Shown: piece by piece, positions 47,857 through 58,922 of the stretch
Layout of the letters: each line of letters starts with the position of its first letter
Position numbering within the stretch: position 1 is the stretch's first letter
Source of the DNA: Epiperipatus broadwayi
Lineage: Eukaryota > Onychophora > Udeonychophora > Euonychophora > Peripatidae
DNA: 64,000 nucleotides
Assembly: GCA_028023455.1 (NCBI GenBank)
Contig: JAQFVV010012546.1
Coordinates: 699,501-763,500 of the forward strand
Reading direction: 5' to 3'
Program-made: the position numbers and the translations under genes
The notes under the pieces: generated by a model
Seen by the model: the letters and a program-made list of their open reading frames with translations, nothing else
Database searches by the model: none
What the model was told of the DNA's origin: nothing

Positions 47857-50800
47857 ACCCTCCTCCCCCGTCGTCGCCTCTCTCCATAGAAAACAATCTA
47901 TAATAATGTTTAAAATATATTCCCGGGTTCTCTCTCTCTAGCTCAGTCCTAAACAAAATGAATGAAATTAATTTATTAAAAATGATTGATTACTACTAGC
48001 TCTAAAACTTTAAAATATAAATACAGTTATATTATTAAAAATTTATTATTTTCATGAGACATGGAGCGACGACATGGGGAGCGAGACAGACTACATTGAG
48101 ATATATCCACATGATACTATCCCAATGGCATAAGAACACTATACTAAATAATCAACTTATGGTATTCTTATGACTTTCCAAGCTCTTTTCATTCCGATTA
48201 AGATAATAATCCTATCTTATTATTCTTTGTAATAATAATCTAGCTCAATTAAATAATTTAAGTAAATAAATGAAATAAAATCAAATCAAATAAATCTCAG
48301 GTTCATAAATTGCATTTAAACTTATTTAAATTACGGTAGTAAACTATGAGAAGGGAATTTTATGTCATAAATTCACTACGTAACAACTAACAATAATAAA
48401 TAAGAATAATGATAATAATAGTATAATGTAATCCTATTTCTTCTTAAATGAAATAAATAAATAAATATTACGTTCGTGGTATTATTTAATAATCTGACAA
48501 TCAAAATACGTGTTGTAATATTAGCATATAATTTATTTTAATATTGTGGCAACCAACTTATGACCAATAAAACGATATAATGATAATCCCTTAATTTTAT
48601 CATACAAATGAAATTTCAAGAATTATTATAACACTTTTATGTTTATCTACTTTGTGCAAAATTATATGTCTGTTGCAATTATAAATGTGTATTGCGATAT
48701 CATGCATTCTATGTGGAGAAATAATAACTAAGACACGAAGCTTACAAATAAATTTACAACAAATTTTATTAATAATTATACAAATAACAATATTTACATT
48801 ATGTACATCGGATATCCCTACTTTCCTGTTACAAAATTACTTTACTAGTTTATCTCTTAACATTAAATTTCTACTTATTTTATTTTTAACTCTTATACAG
48901 TATTATTATTATTAGCTATCTGATTTTAGTTTAGCTTGTTACAAAAATGTATCTATCAACAATTATCATTAATACTTTATATCTCTATTAATTTTAAAAT
49001 TATATTTTTACAAAAAATATTACCTTCGTAGTAAAAATTATACAAAATCATAAAATTCTATTTTTATATTATTCGTATGGAATCCTAAAGATTCAAACCC
49101 TTCTTGACATTTTGATGTTCCGTTTTATTATTGACCATACAATAATTATTAATCCAATACTTATCCAAGCCTTTGCTTCGTATGGTAATTACACTCATTA
49201 ACATACCATGCACAAATACATATATCAGTTACACATTATTGAATCATTTTTCAACCAACATGCAATCTCTATTTTTAAATATCATATAGAATATTAAAAT
49301 TTTATTATTACTTTAAAAACTTTGTTTTAGATTTCTCTTAAAAAAAAATCTTATTCTCTTCCGAATTATTTTAAATTATATCATATGATTCTTTATCTCT
49401 TTATGACATTTATACTCTCACTTTTAAAATAACAGTTCTAACTCATTCTAGTAAATAAACTATTCTTACATAACAACAACCTAGCCTCATTTCTATTTTA
49501 TGTATTATTTCTATAAAATATCTTTCTGACGATGTATATTCATGAAACAAGGATAGCGAAAATAGATGCGCAGGATCAAAACAACTAGAATATTATCCGT
49601 TTTAAAACTTGACAATGATGGCACAGTGAATTTAAAGAACACCATAGAGGAGTGACCTTTATCTGTCTATCCACCTCTACCATAGGAGTGATGCTTAAGC
49701 TATTCCTTCAGCTTTATAAAACATCAAAAAGTTTCAAAGATACGTAAAAAAAACACTGTCCAAAATATATGTGTTCAGTGATAGGACTTAGTTAGCTATA
49801 CTGAAATCACACAAAATACTATGATCCAAATATTTGATTTTTCATATTTCTTGGCAAAAAAACATCATCTTGGTTTCCTCTACACCAGTACTACCAAGTC
49901 ACTATCCGATTTTATTTCTCTAGATTTATCTATGCAATACATCGACAAATTTCTGTCTACTTTTCTAACAATAATAAAATTCATTTTTAGTTTAAACTAT
50001 ACAGCTATTCTTAAGAAAATCTTTTACTGCTTATCTCGTATATTTATAATATACCAACTATTTTAAAATTATCTGAAGATTTTGCAAACATAAAAGTTCA
50101 AAAGAATCACATAATTATTATGATACTTATTATTAATTATATTTTTAAAACAACTTATTGCATGCACATTTAAAATTACTACTATCTCAAATATATGTTT
50201 TAATGTTGGATAAAATGTGTATTTATAATTTTAAAACTTTCATACATCATTCTTCATTAATAGATGACCTATAATAAAATACATTATGCATTATCAATAA
50301 TATCACCATTACCAAAACGATCTCTATCTTCTTGATCGTATTCTGAAGGCTTCACCATTCCATTACTTCTTGTAGATATTTAAAACTTCCATACATACAT
50401 TTTATTTTTATAATAATATTTCTATCATTCTATTAAGATATTATATTTAACTCTCATTATTTTTAAATTCATGTTTATATGTTTCCCTAAGCTAATATAG
50501 AACTTTTATATTTTAAATACAATCAAATAAAAATATTAAATTATATTTACGATACTGCTTTGTCGAACTTGCTTGAAAATTGTTCATAGTAAAGCTAAAA
50601 AAAATATATACTTTATTTTTCTTTTCAGTCACTTAATGTTCTATAAAAAAAATAACTCTGTTTAATAATCTTCATCGACGATGATCCTTAGTTTTCTCAA
50701 TATTTTATATACTTATTAATTCTTGATATCTCCTTCAACATAGTCTGCTAGCTTTTTTTTCCGCGCGCTTGGTTTTCCCCCGATGCATCTTGTAGATATT

Positions 50801-52327
50801 TTATTTAAATCTTCAATAATCTTCTATTTCCATGGATCCATTTTTATTTAGTTATTTAATCTTATATTTCTTTGATCAAACAATTTTTTCTTCATTGAAT
50901 TCTTTATAATATTTTTCTCATAAGATAAAGTTTTAGGCACCTTGCCATAAAATACTTATAGCACTTTAATATTTTTTTACTTTCCTTTATTTCACCATTC
51001 TGGAAAATATATCTTTTAACAATGTTTTCCTTACAAAATAAACACTCTTTCTCCACCGTTATTTTTCTTTGTAATAGAACGCATATTAAAATTTTGTTCA
51101 TAGAAAAGAATAATTTAGTTTTAAGATAGCTCTGTAAATTTATCGTCATAAATTGTTCTTGACGACCAACAGCTTCTTTTTCAGATTTTCACATAGCGTC
51201 CCAATTGTATTCCTTTTAGTTATAAGATTAAGTTTCAGGTTGAGCACAACTAAAGTGGCATTAAGATGATTTCCAATTATTTTTCTTTCATCAATCACTT
51301 TAAATATTTCTTCTTGTATTTCCATGTTACTGTAGGCTTTCTGGTTAAATTTGAATAAAATTTTCTGGTAAGATAAACTTAAAATTAGCAATGCATATCT
51401 CTGTAGTCAAAATATATTATATATTACAGAATAACTTTTAGAATAAATCCGAAATTATAAATTTATATTACTATTAAGCTACGATGTTATCAGCCATAAA
51501 AATTTGTTACTTTCCCTTTCACTTTCACATTACTTCTCCCGCTCTGTATAATTCTTAGATTTTTATCTGTTAATTTTACATCCTTTGATTGGTTAATATT
51601 TATTTTAGCACGAACAATTTATTCATTTTATTTTGATAACAGAATGAATGTTTCAAAATTAAGAATTGATGACGTAATGTCTGGAATTATTTATACCAAT
51701 ATTTTTAAATTCAATTATAGTTTTATAAAAAAAATCATCTAAGTTTTAAAATAATTATTAAAACAATATTTAATATTTATAACTTTCATTTTAATGATCG
51801 ATGGCAATTATATCTAGTTTTAAATTCACACAATTTTATTATTATTTTACCAAGAGTGTGCGTGAAGGTATTTAATATACGGTCACGTGTCTACTAACTT
51901 TATAAAAATGATTTTTTATTTACGTCTTGGTTTAAATTACCAAAACTGATATATTTTTTATACATTTTGGAAAATAATTTATAATGTTAAACTAAATATA
52001 ACTCTCACCATCCCACAGTTTATTTTAAAACACAATCTATTAATTTTGATTTTTAAACACAATTATAACATTACATTTCATTTATTTAATTTATTAGTTT
52101 TTTAAATATTATACTAAATAATTGATATACCTTTAACTATCTATAGCTGTATTATTTTGTATGGCCAGCTTTCACAACCATAAGCAATGATATTTAAGCT
52201 TTAAATTGTACTATAAAATCTCATTCTCTTATTATTATTTATATATCTTACCAATATAACTTAAAATTTAAAATTTTTTAATAATTGACCTTTCTACCCT
52301 ACCTATGACCTACAGACAAGGGCACAA
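47853..52327. mobile_element. 4.5-kb element, copy 2 (unclassified, TA-flanked)
   Basis: Second copy of the 30474-35117 repeat. The start TTGTACCCTCCTCCCCCG and end AGGGCACAA are inverted relative to each other over about nine bases (TTGTRCCCT) and both border (TA)n, suggesting insertion at TA or into a TA microsatellite. Collinear anchors include CATGAGACATGGAGCGAC (about 48053), CATAGAGGAGTGACCTTTA (about 49645), GGCTTCACCATTCC (about 50348) and GACCTACAGACAAGGGC (right end). The internal frames are broken, and I see no transposase, reverse-transcriptase or helicase motif. It may be a large non-autonomous DNA element or a decayed member of a family I do not recognise. Confidence 0.7.
50904..51391 (-). 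pseudogene. Degenerate frames in the 4.5-kb element, copy 2
   Basis: Two adjoining minus-strand frames (51391-51146 and 51149-50904) overlap by a few bases and together encode Lys/Ile-rich peptides. The first matches the copy 1 frame at 33866-34090 in part (MEI, ID..KII, TL). The second contains EKECLFCKENIVKRYIF, and the corresponding DNA in copy 1 (around 33750-33770, minus) also reads a MEKECLF-like string before its frame breaks. The pair could be remnants of one element-encoded protein. Function unknown. Confidence 0.3.
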
Positions 52328-52343
52328 TATATATATATATATA

Positions 52344-52511
52344 GCTTATAACAGTTCTTTCATATACACTTCAATGCAACAAATTTTCTTAAAAGCTTCT
52401 TTATTTTCTTTACAGTTTCAACTGTCCAGCAGTCTTCATCAGAGCTCTTATAAAAAAGGTTTTAAGAAAATTTGTTTGCATTGAATTGTATATGAAAGCA
52501 CTGTTATAAGC
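52344..52511. mobile_element. Fold-back element FB9 inserted in (AT)n
   Basis: Arms GCTTATAACAGTTCTTTCAT... (52344-52394) and its reverse complement (about 52463-52511) differ at few positions. The element is flanked by AT runs on both sides (52326-52342 and 52512-52522), consistent with insertion into a TA repeat. It lies directly beside the right end of the 4.5-kb element. Between the arms, on the minus strand, is a hammerhead-like core of the FB8 type. Confidence 0.7.
52416..52442 (-). ncRNA. Hammerhead-like core with intact CUGAUGA and GAAA (FB9)
   Basis: Minus strand: CUGAUGA (52442-52436), an A, stem II GACUG-CUGGA-CAGUU, GAAA (52419-52416), then CUGUA, which could provide a GUA triplet. 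The outer part of a stem I can be formed by CUUUUUUAU with AUAAAGAAG and then by the long arms, but the pairs next to the core are poor and stem III is only A-U. The core is intact and the cleavage fold is uncertain. Confidence 0.45.
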
Positions 52512-52784
52512 AATATATATATAATCATAATGTACTGAATAAAAATGTGATCTGTATTTACACTTTTTTTTCTTCTAGTTTATATACCAATAGCTAAAAT
52601 TATTTATGTCTTGAGACAGAGTGTTTATTTTTATTAAAGTCTTTTCGATACACATTATATATTTTTGTTTTTTATCTGTGTTTTGTTTTCTTCATTTACT
52701 TCAATAAAAATGTTTTTTAGAAGTGTAGTTATCATTGATTTTTCTATTATGAGTATTATTATTGAAAAGATATGATAGTACACT

Positions 52785-52786
<2 letters not shown>

Positions 52787-52820
<34 letters not shown>

Positions 52821-52828
52821 AACAGTTC

Positions 52829-52870
<42 letters not shown>

Positions 52871-52880
52871 GAACTGTTTG
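52787..52880. repeat. (TA)n runs, second inside a perfect palindrome
   Basis: (TA)n at 52787-52818. A second run (52831-52868) is framed by CAAACAGTTCAG (52819-52830) and CTGAACTGTTTG (52869-52880), exact reverse complements, so 52819-52880 can fold back on itself throughout. Frames encoding poly-IY on both strands arise from this. Confidence 0.9.
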
Positions 52881-53530
52881 ATTTCTATTGCCATTTAAGA
52901 TTATTAGGTTGTTGTTTTTTTAATAATAGTTTATGTAAAATATTGTTTGTCTCTTTTTATCTTACCTTAATATTTAACAGCATATTTTTTTTTTTTCAAA
53001 ATTATAATTCTTGGAATATATAAAAGTAAATAATTAAAAAAAATATTTAATAGTTCACATTAATTTTAAACATCAGAAGTAAAAGAATTGTGCTGCATTC
53101 CATGGAAGTTAAGCTCTAAAGCTCATCACTCAACCATTGCACTAAAAGTTTTAGGGCAAACTAATGAGATTGTATGTTGCTTGGAAGTTCATAGGAAGTT
53201 TGGGAATATTATACTTAGAACTTTATTATAAAAGCCATGTTTTATGTATATCTAAATCATGTAAAGTTCAATATTTTGTTTTAATGCATTTTCAATCTAA
53301 TTATTTTTTAACATTTTTTTTTTTTAAATAATTAAAGAAATTAGTTAAAGATATTTCAGGTAAATGTATTTTTTTTATTAAATTCGCCTAGGAATTTTCA
53401 AGTTCTTTAAAATATTTAGTTAAAGGGGTACATAAAAAATGAATAAACCATAAATTAGATTTTTAATATTTTTAAATAAATAATTTTAAATTGTGATTAA
53501 TATGATTGTCAAAATTGTTATAAATAAATA
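52881..53530. other. AT-rich stretch, nothing recognised
   Basis: No gene. A tRNA-like head on the minus strand near 53110-53145 (TTTAGTGCAATGGTTGAG) may be a SINE remnant. Confidence 0.4.
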
Positions 53531-53627
53531 GTCTTGCTTTGGTGGTCGAGAGGTCAGCGTGACTGCTTTGCACTTGCAGGCAGTTGCCCAGGTTGTGGGT
53601 TCGCGTCCCGGCCGATTCTATGATACT
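53531..53627 (+). mobile_element. tRNA-derived SINE S1 (diverged head)
   Basis: GGTGGTCGAGAGGTCAGC (A box), CTTTGCACTTGCAGGCAGTTG, GTGGGTTCGCGTCCCGGCC (B box, close to the GGTTCGAATCC consensus), then GATTCTATGATAC and an A run. Same order as the other S1 copies. It lies about 150 bp upstream of the Ig exon, in the preceding intron. No clear target duplication. Confidence 0.75.
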
Positions 53628-53781
53628 TAAAAAAAATGTTTTAAATGTATATTGAGGAAAAAACAAACCTTTTTTAATTTCTTCATACTATTAAGATATA
53701 AGTATTTGAACTATATATTAATATGTTAATTATTTTTGTTATCATTAACAACTGATTTTTTCTTTATTTCTTTCTTTTTAG

Positions 53782-53960
53782 TTACAAGCCGTCAAATTCA
53801 TGATTCTGCACACAGAAGTGGTGGAAAAAATGGAGCCATATTTATGGGCCCAGACAATTCCTTACCCAAATTTGATAATAGTACAGTAACTAATGTGACC
53901 GTGGAGTTAGGTCGGGATGTATTTTTGCAATGCATCGTCAGAAACCTGGGCGATAAAACT
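53782..53960 (+). CDS. Internal exon of a Dpr/zig-8-like immunoglobulin-domain protein (partial gene)
   Basis: The exon encodes the beginning of the first Ig domain of a neuronal cell-surface recognition protein of the Dpr/DIP/zig-8 group. These are secreted or membrane-attached proteins that pair across cell contacts. A polypyrimidine tract and AG (TTTCTTTCTTTTTAG, ending 53781) precede it, and a consensus donor GTAAGT starts at 53961. It begins with the last two bases of a split codon and ends on a codon boundary. After a linker with PDNSLPKFDNSTVTN comes NVTVELGRDVFLQCIVRNLG and DKT. The C is the first Ig disulphide cysteine; the expected V-S-W with the core tryptophan must lie in the next exon. 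Two N-glycosylation sequons (NST, NVT) are visible. Reading on past the donor gives VSK and then non-Ig sequence to a stop, so the donor is real. I found neither the preceding nor the following exon, so both introns are long. Confidence 0.82.
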
Positions 53961-54930
53961 GTAAGTAAAACAGCAACCATTGCGGCTTGCTTGTGCTGTG
54001 TAGAGATGTGTGCCTATACAAAGCTTTGCTTTAAATCTAGTATTAAGTGAAATGCAGAATAACTGTTTATTTTTAATTTTAATTACTTACTAATACATTC
54101 ATTGTTCTTTTAACATTTTTTTATCTCTTCTTCTTAAAAACATAAGTTATTACTTTCGTTGAAATTATTTTAATTTTTAAAATATATAATTTTCAACCAT
54201 AAAATTTTTATTGATTTTATAACTACACAAATGAAATTAATATTTTCAAATAATTTTACTAATTTTAACATTTTCACTTACTTTTTCAACATTATCTGCA
54301 ATTATCAAGATAGCATTAAAATATTCATCTATCATTATAAATTAATTTCAGTTTAAATATATTTTTTCATGAATAGATATAAATATATAATCATGCGTTT
54401 TCGAGTTTTGTTTTTAAAACTTGAAATCTTTGTATTTGTTATAACACTACTCTTTCCTATTTTTACTAGAATTATTTGTTTTATTTGTTTTTCTTTGTAT
54501 TTACTTTATTAAACCACCAATGATCTTTTCCTATGCTTACACAAGCTGTTATCCATTGATTACTAAGGCTTTCATTAGGTGGCATTACTGTATGGAAAGT
54601 TGCTACTGCTCTTTATATTATCGTGAAAAGACATTTCTTTTACTCGTTCTTTTTTAAATACATCTGGAATTTTCTATGTGTTTTCTACATCAATTATTAA
54701 TCATATTCCAATTTGCTTCCAAAGTATTTTTTATTTTAATTAGTTGTAAAATATCTAGAATGTTTTTTTTTTTTCAATTCAGTTATGCTTTCTTAGATTG
54801 ATGTAAAGAATATACTTTAAACATCTCTAAATATCTTAGTATATTTTTGAAAAAAAATTCAATTTTCTGCTTCTTATAACACACTTACCACGAATATATC
54901 TTGAGTACTTTTTGTTTTTTTAGTATTTAA

Positions 54931-55052
54931 AAACAATGATTTAGTCAAGCGTTGTTAGCCGAGAGGTCACTACAGCTGCCTTGCAAGCTGTTGGTTGTTG
55001 CTGGTTCACCTTCCGGCAGATGCTATGATGTATAAAAAAAAACAATGATTTA
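54931..55052 (+). mobile_element. tRNA-derived SINE S1 with 13-bp target duplication
   Basis: The insertion is 54944-55039, between perfect repeats AAACAATGATTTA at 54931-54943 and 55040-55052. Blocks: GTTGTTAGCCGAGAGGTCAC (A box), GCTGCCTTGCAAGC, GCTGGTTCACCTTCCGGCAG (B-box region), ATGCTATGATGTATA and an A tail. Plus orientation. Confidence 0.9.
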
Positions 55053-55577
55053 ATTATCAGTCTATTCCTCAAAAATGTGGTTATAGACATTGAAATTGTC
55101 TCATAACTTCTTCTTTGGGAAGGGGAGTGTTAGTTATTTTACTGTTTTAGACATTTTATCTCAACCTGATATTTTCAAAAGAGTATAGTGGTCTCATATG
55201 ATGGGCTTTAATGTTTTCTTTCATATTTCATGATTTTAACCATAAGCAATGTCTCATGAAATTCATGATGTCCTGCCTAATCTTACCTTGTAAAATATGA
55301 TCTTCCTTCATCCAAAATATGCAACTGTACATCTCCTTATTTGTGCAGTTTTTTATTGATTTTTATTAATACGTTTTTACTATTACTTTTATTTCTGACA
55401 TGCGTGCATTTATTTGTATTCTTTATAATTAGAGCTTTGCTATGACTAATCATTATCCTGCAATATGTCAGTATGTCAAACTTTAAGTGTACTGGTTTTT
55501 TCTATCTATTTTTCTATCTACTTACCATATATCCATGTATGTTTTTTGTTTTTTAAATTGAAAATAAAATATTTGTT

Positions 55578-55729
55578 TACATTTTCAATTTTTTTTTTTT
55601 TTTTTTTCATATGTCATAGCATCTGCCGAGACGCGAACCCACAACCGTCTGCAACCAACTACTTGCTTGCATGGCGGTTGGCAGTTGCGATACCTCTCGG
55701 CTAACAACGCAAGACTACATTTTCAATTT
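55578..55729 (-). mobile_element. tRNA-derived SINE S1 with 14-bp target duplication
   Basis: The insertion is 55592-55715, between perfect repeats TACATTTTCAATTT at 55578-55591 and 55716-55729. On the minus strand: GCGTTGTTAGCCGAGAGGTA (A box), CGCCATGCAAGCAAGTAG, GTGGGTTCGCGTCTCGGCAG (B box), ATGCTATGACATATG and a long A tail (T run on plus). The intact ends and tail suggest a fairly recent insertion. Confidence 0.92.
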
Positions 55730-57921
55730 AAGGTTGATTTTTATATTTGTGGGGTTTTTTGACAAAAAATAATTATTTATCTGTTCTTTGGATACATTTG
55801 AATTTAATCATCTGTTGCAAACAAAAAAAAATATGTGTGACTTTTTGTTGAAATGAAGGTTTTCTCTTAATATGTATGTATATATATGACTTCACAAAAG
55901 CAAGAAGAATAACAGGATAACAAAGCATTAAGATCAGTTAATAATATTTTCATCAACAGTAACTTGTAAATACTTGTCTATCTCTTAACACCATTTATTC
56001 AAACACCTTCTACATTCAGATTTTTTTTATTTGCAGTATTCCAACACCACATTTTTGTATATATATTTTCCAAAGACAATTGAAGTATTGTGCTGATGTT
56101 ATCTGAAATGTATCTAAGAGAGAATTTTACATATCCTGCATAAATGTGTGTCTAAGCCTTTATTCTTTTAAAATTAGATAAAACACAGATACAACAGTTT
56201 TCTAATATTCGAAGCATGTGTATGATGCATTATCATGAAAAATCCTATTAATAATTCATTCTTATTTACTTTGTTTGATGATGAAGGAACATTTCTGTAA
56301 CAAAAAGGATGCCATTTATTTTTATAGTTTTCTTTATTGTTTCCTAAATTATATTATTATACATTTTGTCTTTATTTTTACAAATGAATGTAGTTATGAA
56401 TGGTATACTACAAATAAATAAAATGGAAAAAAGGTTACATAAGGAAACAAGTAGTGATTTTTTAATATTGTATGTATATATAACATATGCTATATAAACA
56501 CATATATGGTATATTATGCACAATAAAAACTTGATCAATTGTTTGTCAAAGGGATGGAAATAAAAATAATATAGCAAAAACATGATAGCACATTATTTTT
56601 GTCATGTTTGTGTTTCATTGTATGCACATAAAAGATGTGCTTTAAAGTAATACTTTCATTGTCTTCTTTTTGACAAAACCTGGCCACTTTCATAAATTTT
56701 ATCATATGGAAGATTATTTGATAGAGAGTTGACCAGTTCTATTGAAGACATTTTCCTAAGTTATTATATAAAGCTAAAGAAAGTGATCCAAGAACATGCC
56801 TGCCTAGCCTTGCTGAGCAAAAATGGAGTTAATTAAATATTTAGCAATAGCCATGTATATTATTTATTCATGACACTCAAACTTTACACGCCATGGGATT
56901 TATATGCCAAATTAGATAACCCCTGATAAGTAACATAACATAAAATTTTACTTTTAATCCTGTACTCATGATTGTAAACATGAACTCTATATTACAATGT
57001 ATATTTTACTTTTTATGCAAATAAAGATTATTTTGAAAAAAAATAAATAAAAATAAAATATAATAAATTAAGGAAAGAGATTAAATTGATATATGAAAAT
57101 AAGCAAAATTATTTGCAATGAATTAAACTCAAAAGTAAACAATTGTAAATATTGTGATAAATCTTTACATTTGGCAACAATATTCCAAATTATTATTTAA
57201 ACCCTCTTCCCCCATCCACCAAAACAGTGGTGAGTAAAAAATACTATTTACTATTTTTTTTTTTAAAAAAAAAACTATACCAAGAAATGATTTGTCATGG
57301 CCAATGTAATAAAATTATACTTTATGAAGTCATATGGCATTAGCTTCAGAACCAAAAGAGAATGAAAAATGCATAAAGCAAGAATAGCAGGAATAATGCA
57401 ATAAAGTTTTATTGTAATATATTGGATTTGTTTTCATATTCTGTAGATTGTTTTTACATTAATTAGGAATGCCAGAATCATCTCAAAGTAATTCCAAGGT
57501 GTCGAATATCTGCTTATTCCAGTGAAATCCTTAACTTTTGTTACATCTACCTTTCAGGTGTTTCTGGAAATAGATACTTTTTTTTCTTCTAGATCTTGAA
57601 ACATTTTAATTGTATGTAATTAATTTATAAAATTACATTTTAAACTAATTATTTTCATTTTGTCTTCATATATTATGTTAGATCTATTCTTTATTATTAT
57701 TATTTTTAACTATACCTCTGTTTTTATTATTACACACCTTTCTTTCTTTTCTCCACAATCCTTGGTGTAAATATGAGAGAAAATAAAGTTATAAAATCAG
57801 TATGCAAAATATTTTAAAATATGATAAAATAATAGAAGAAAGAAGAATATTAATTATTAAATAAGATAATTTAATATATCAAGCACAGAGTTCTTCTTTT
57901 CAAAATAGTTCATTAATATCC

Positions 57922-58377
57922 AAAATAGAAATAAAACAAACTAACTTCTTTTTAAAACTTGATTTTTATATGACTATAATCATGAAAAAAAAATCCAACA
58001 TTTCGACTACTTTATATAGTCTTTTTCAAGGCACACTAAAATAAAATAATATATATAACAAATAACACATATTCCATAAAAATAAATAAATAAATAAAAA
58101 ATTACAAAATATATTCATAATCAAAAATTTACCCTGTTTGTTGGTAATAGGAAAGGGGAGTGAGATAAGGTAAATTTTTGGTTATGAATATATTTTTTAA
58201 TTTATTTATTTACTTTTATGGAATATGTGTTATTTGTTATATATATTTTATTTTATTTTAGTGTGCCTTGAAAAAGACTATAAAAAGTAGTCGAAATGTT
58301 GGATTTTTGTTTTTCATTATTATAGTCATATAAAAAACAAGTTTTAAAAAGGGGTTAGTTTGTTTTATTTCTATTTT
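57922..58377. mobile_element. Fold-back element FB3, ~210-bp arms, 35-nt loop
   Basis: Left arm 57922-58133 and right arm 58169-58377 are inverted copies with few differences. The loop is 58134-58168 (G-rich by local standards). Both arms contain GTGTGCCTTGAAAAAGACTA ... TAGTCGAAATGTTGG. Read as RNA in the right arm this gives UUGAAAA (58268-58274), an A, stem II GACUA/UAGUC (58276-58280 with 58288-58292), GAAA and AUGUU, a damaged hammerhead-like order with two core changes. A single-arm relative lies at 17960-18180. Confidence 0.8.
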
Positions 58378-58922
58378 TTTTATTAAATAAGCTAAAGAAT
58401 CAAATGATATATATATTTTTGACACTTAATTTTTTTTTACAAAATCTAAATAATTTTGTCTTAAATAATAATTATAATTATGCTATTAAAAAAATTTGAA
58501 CTGTTAATCAAGAAGAAAAATAACAATTGGGAATATGTCATGGAGAGAAAATAGTTATCAATCAATGGGATATTAGGATTAGGAATATTGAATTACTGTT
58601 CGGATAATGATTGAGAAAGAAAAAAGAATAAAAATACATTAGATAATATGTAGTTTGGAATATTAAGATATACAAACAAAATATCATTTGATTATTTTAT
58701 TTGATATAATAAATAATTGTATTTCTCCTTTGTCTCTTTTAGCGCTGATAGATGGCGGTAGAATAATTAAATTAAGAAATATGTGATTGGAAACTATATA
58801 ACATAAAATAAATAAGATAGAGAAAAAATATATTAAATAATGATTTATTGTAAATTCTTAAGAACAAAGCAAAAAATAAATTGCCATAAAAAAATAATCA
58901 AAAATTACAACGAAAGATCTAT
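58378..58922. other. AT-rich stretch, nothing recognised
   Basis: No feature seen. Confidence 0.45.

Larger units (their letters stand above)
53961..57921 (+). other. Probable intron of the Ig gene (two SINEs, AT-rich)
   Basis: Starting from GTAAGT at 53961, no matching acceptor followed by a VSW-type Ig exon was found before the window end. This stretch and probably all DNA to 64000 would then be intron of the + strand gene. It contains SINEs at 54944 and 55592. A CTACCTTTCAG at about 57548-57558 looks like an acceptor, but the sequence after it (VFLEID...) does not continue the Ig domain. Frames at 55465-55704 and 56344-56583 are chance or SINE-derived. Confidence 0.5.

Noticed and set aside
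52655-53023. Opposing open frames with IYIYIY repeats
   Set aside because: Both are translations of (TA)n runs inside a palindrome, on both strands at once.
53472-53666. 64-codon minus frame with AGTRTHNLGNCLQVQSS
   Set aside because: Antisense translation of the SINE at 53531-53627; the protein-like look comes from the tRNA-derived head.
53798-53980. Minus-strand frame over the Ig exon
   Set aside because: Shadow of the plus-strand exon, which has splice sites and a recognised domain.
53961-54050. Continuation of the Ig reading frame past 53960
   Set aside because: After the GTAAGT donor the residues no longer match an Ig domain (no VSW tryptophan) and the frame stops soon.
13686-55715. 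Possible tRNA genes
   Set aside because: A- and B-box-like sequences are present, but cloverleaf stems do not close and A tails follow; these are SINEs.
57548-57600. Candidate next exon after CTACCTTTCAG
   Set aside because: A good acceptor-like tract, but the peptide does not continue an Ig domain and there is no paired donor.
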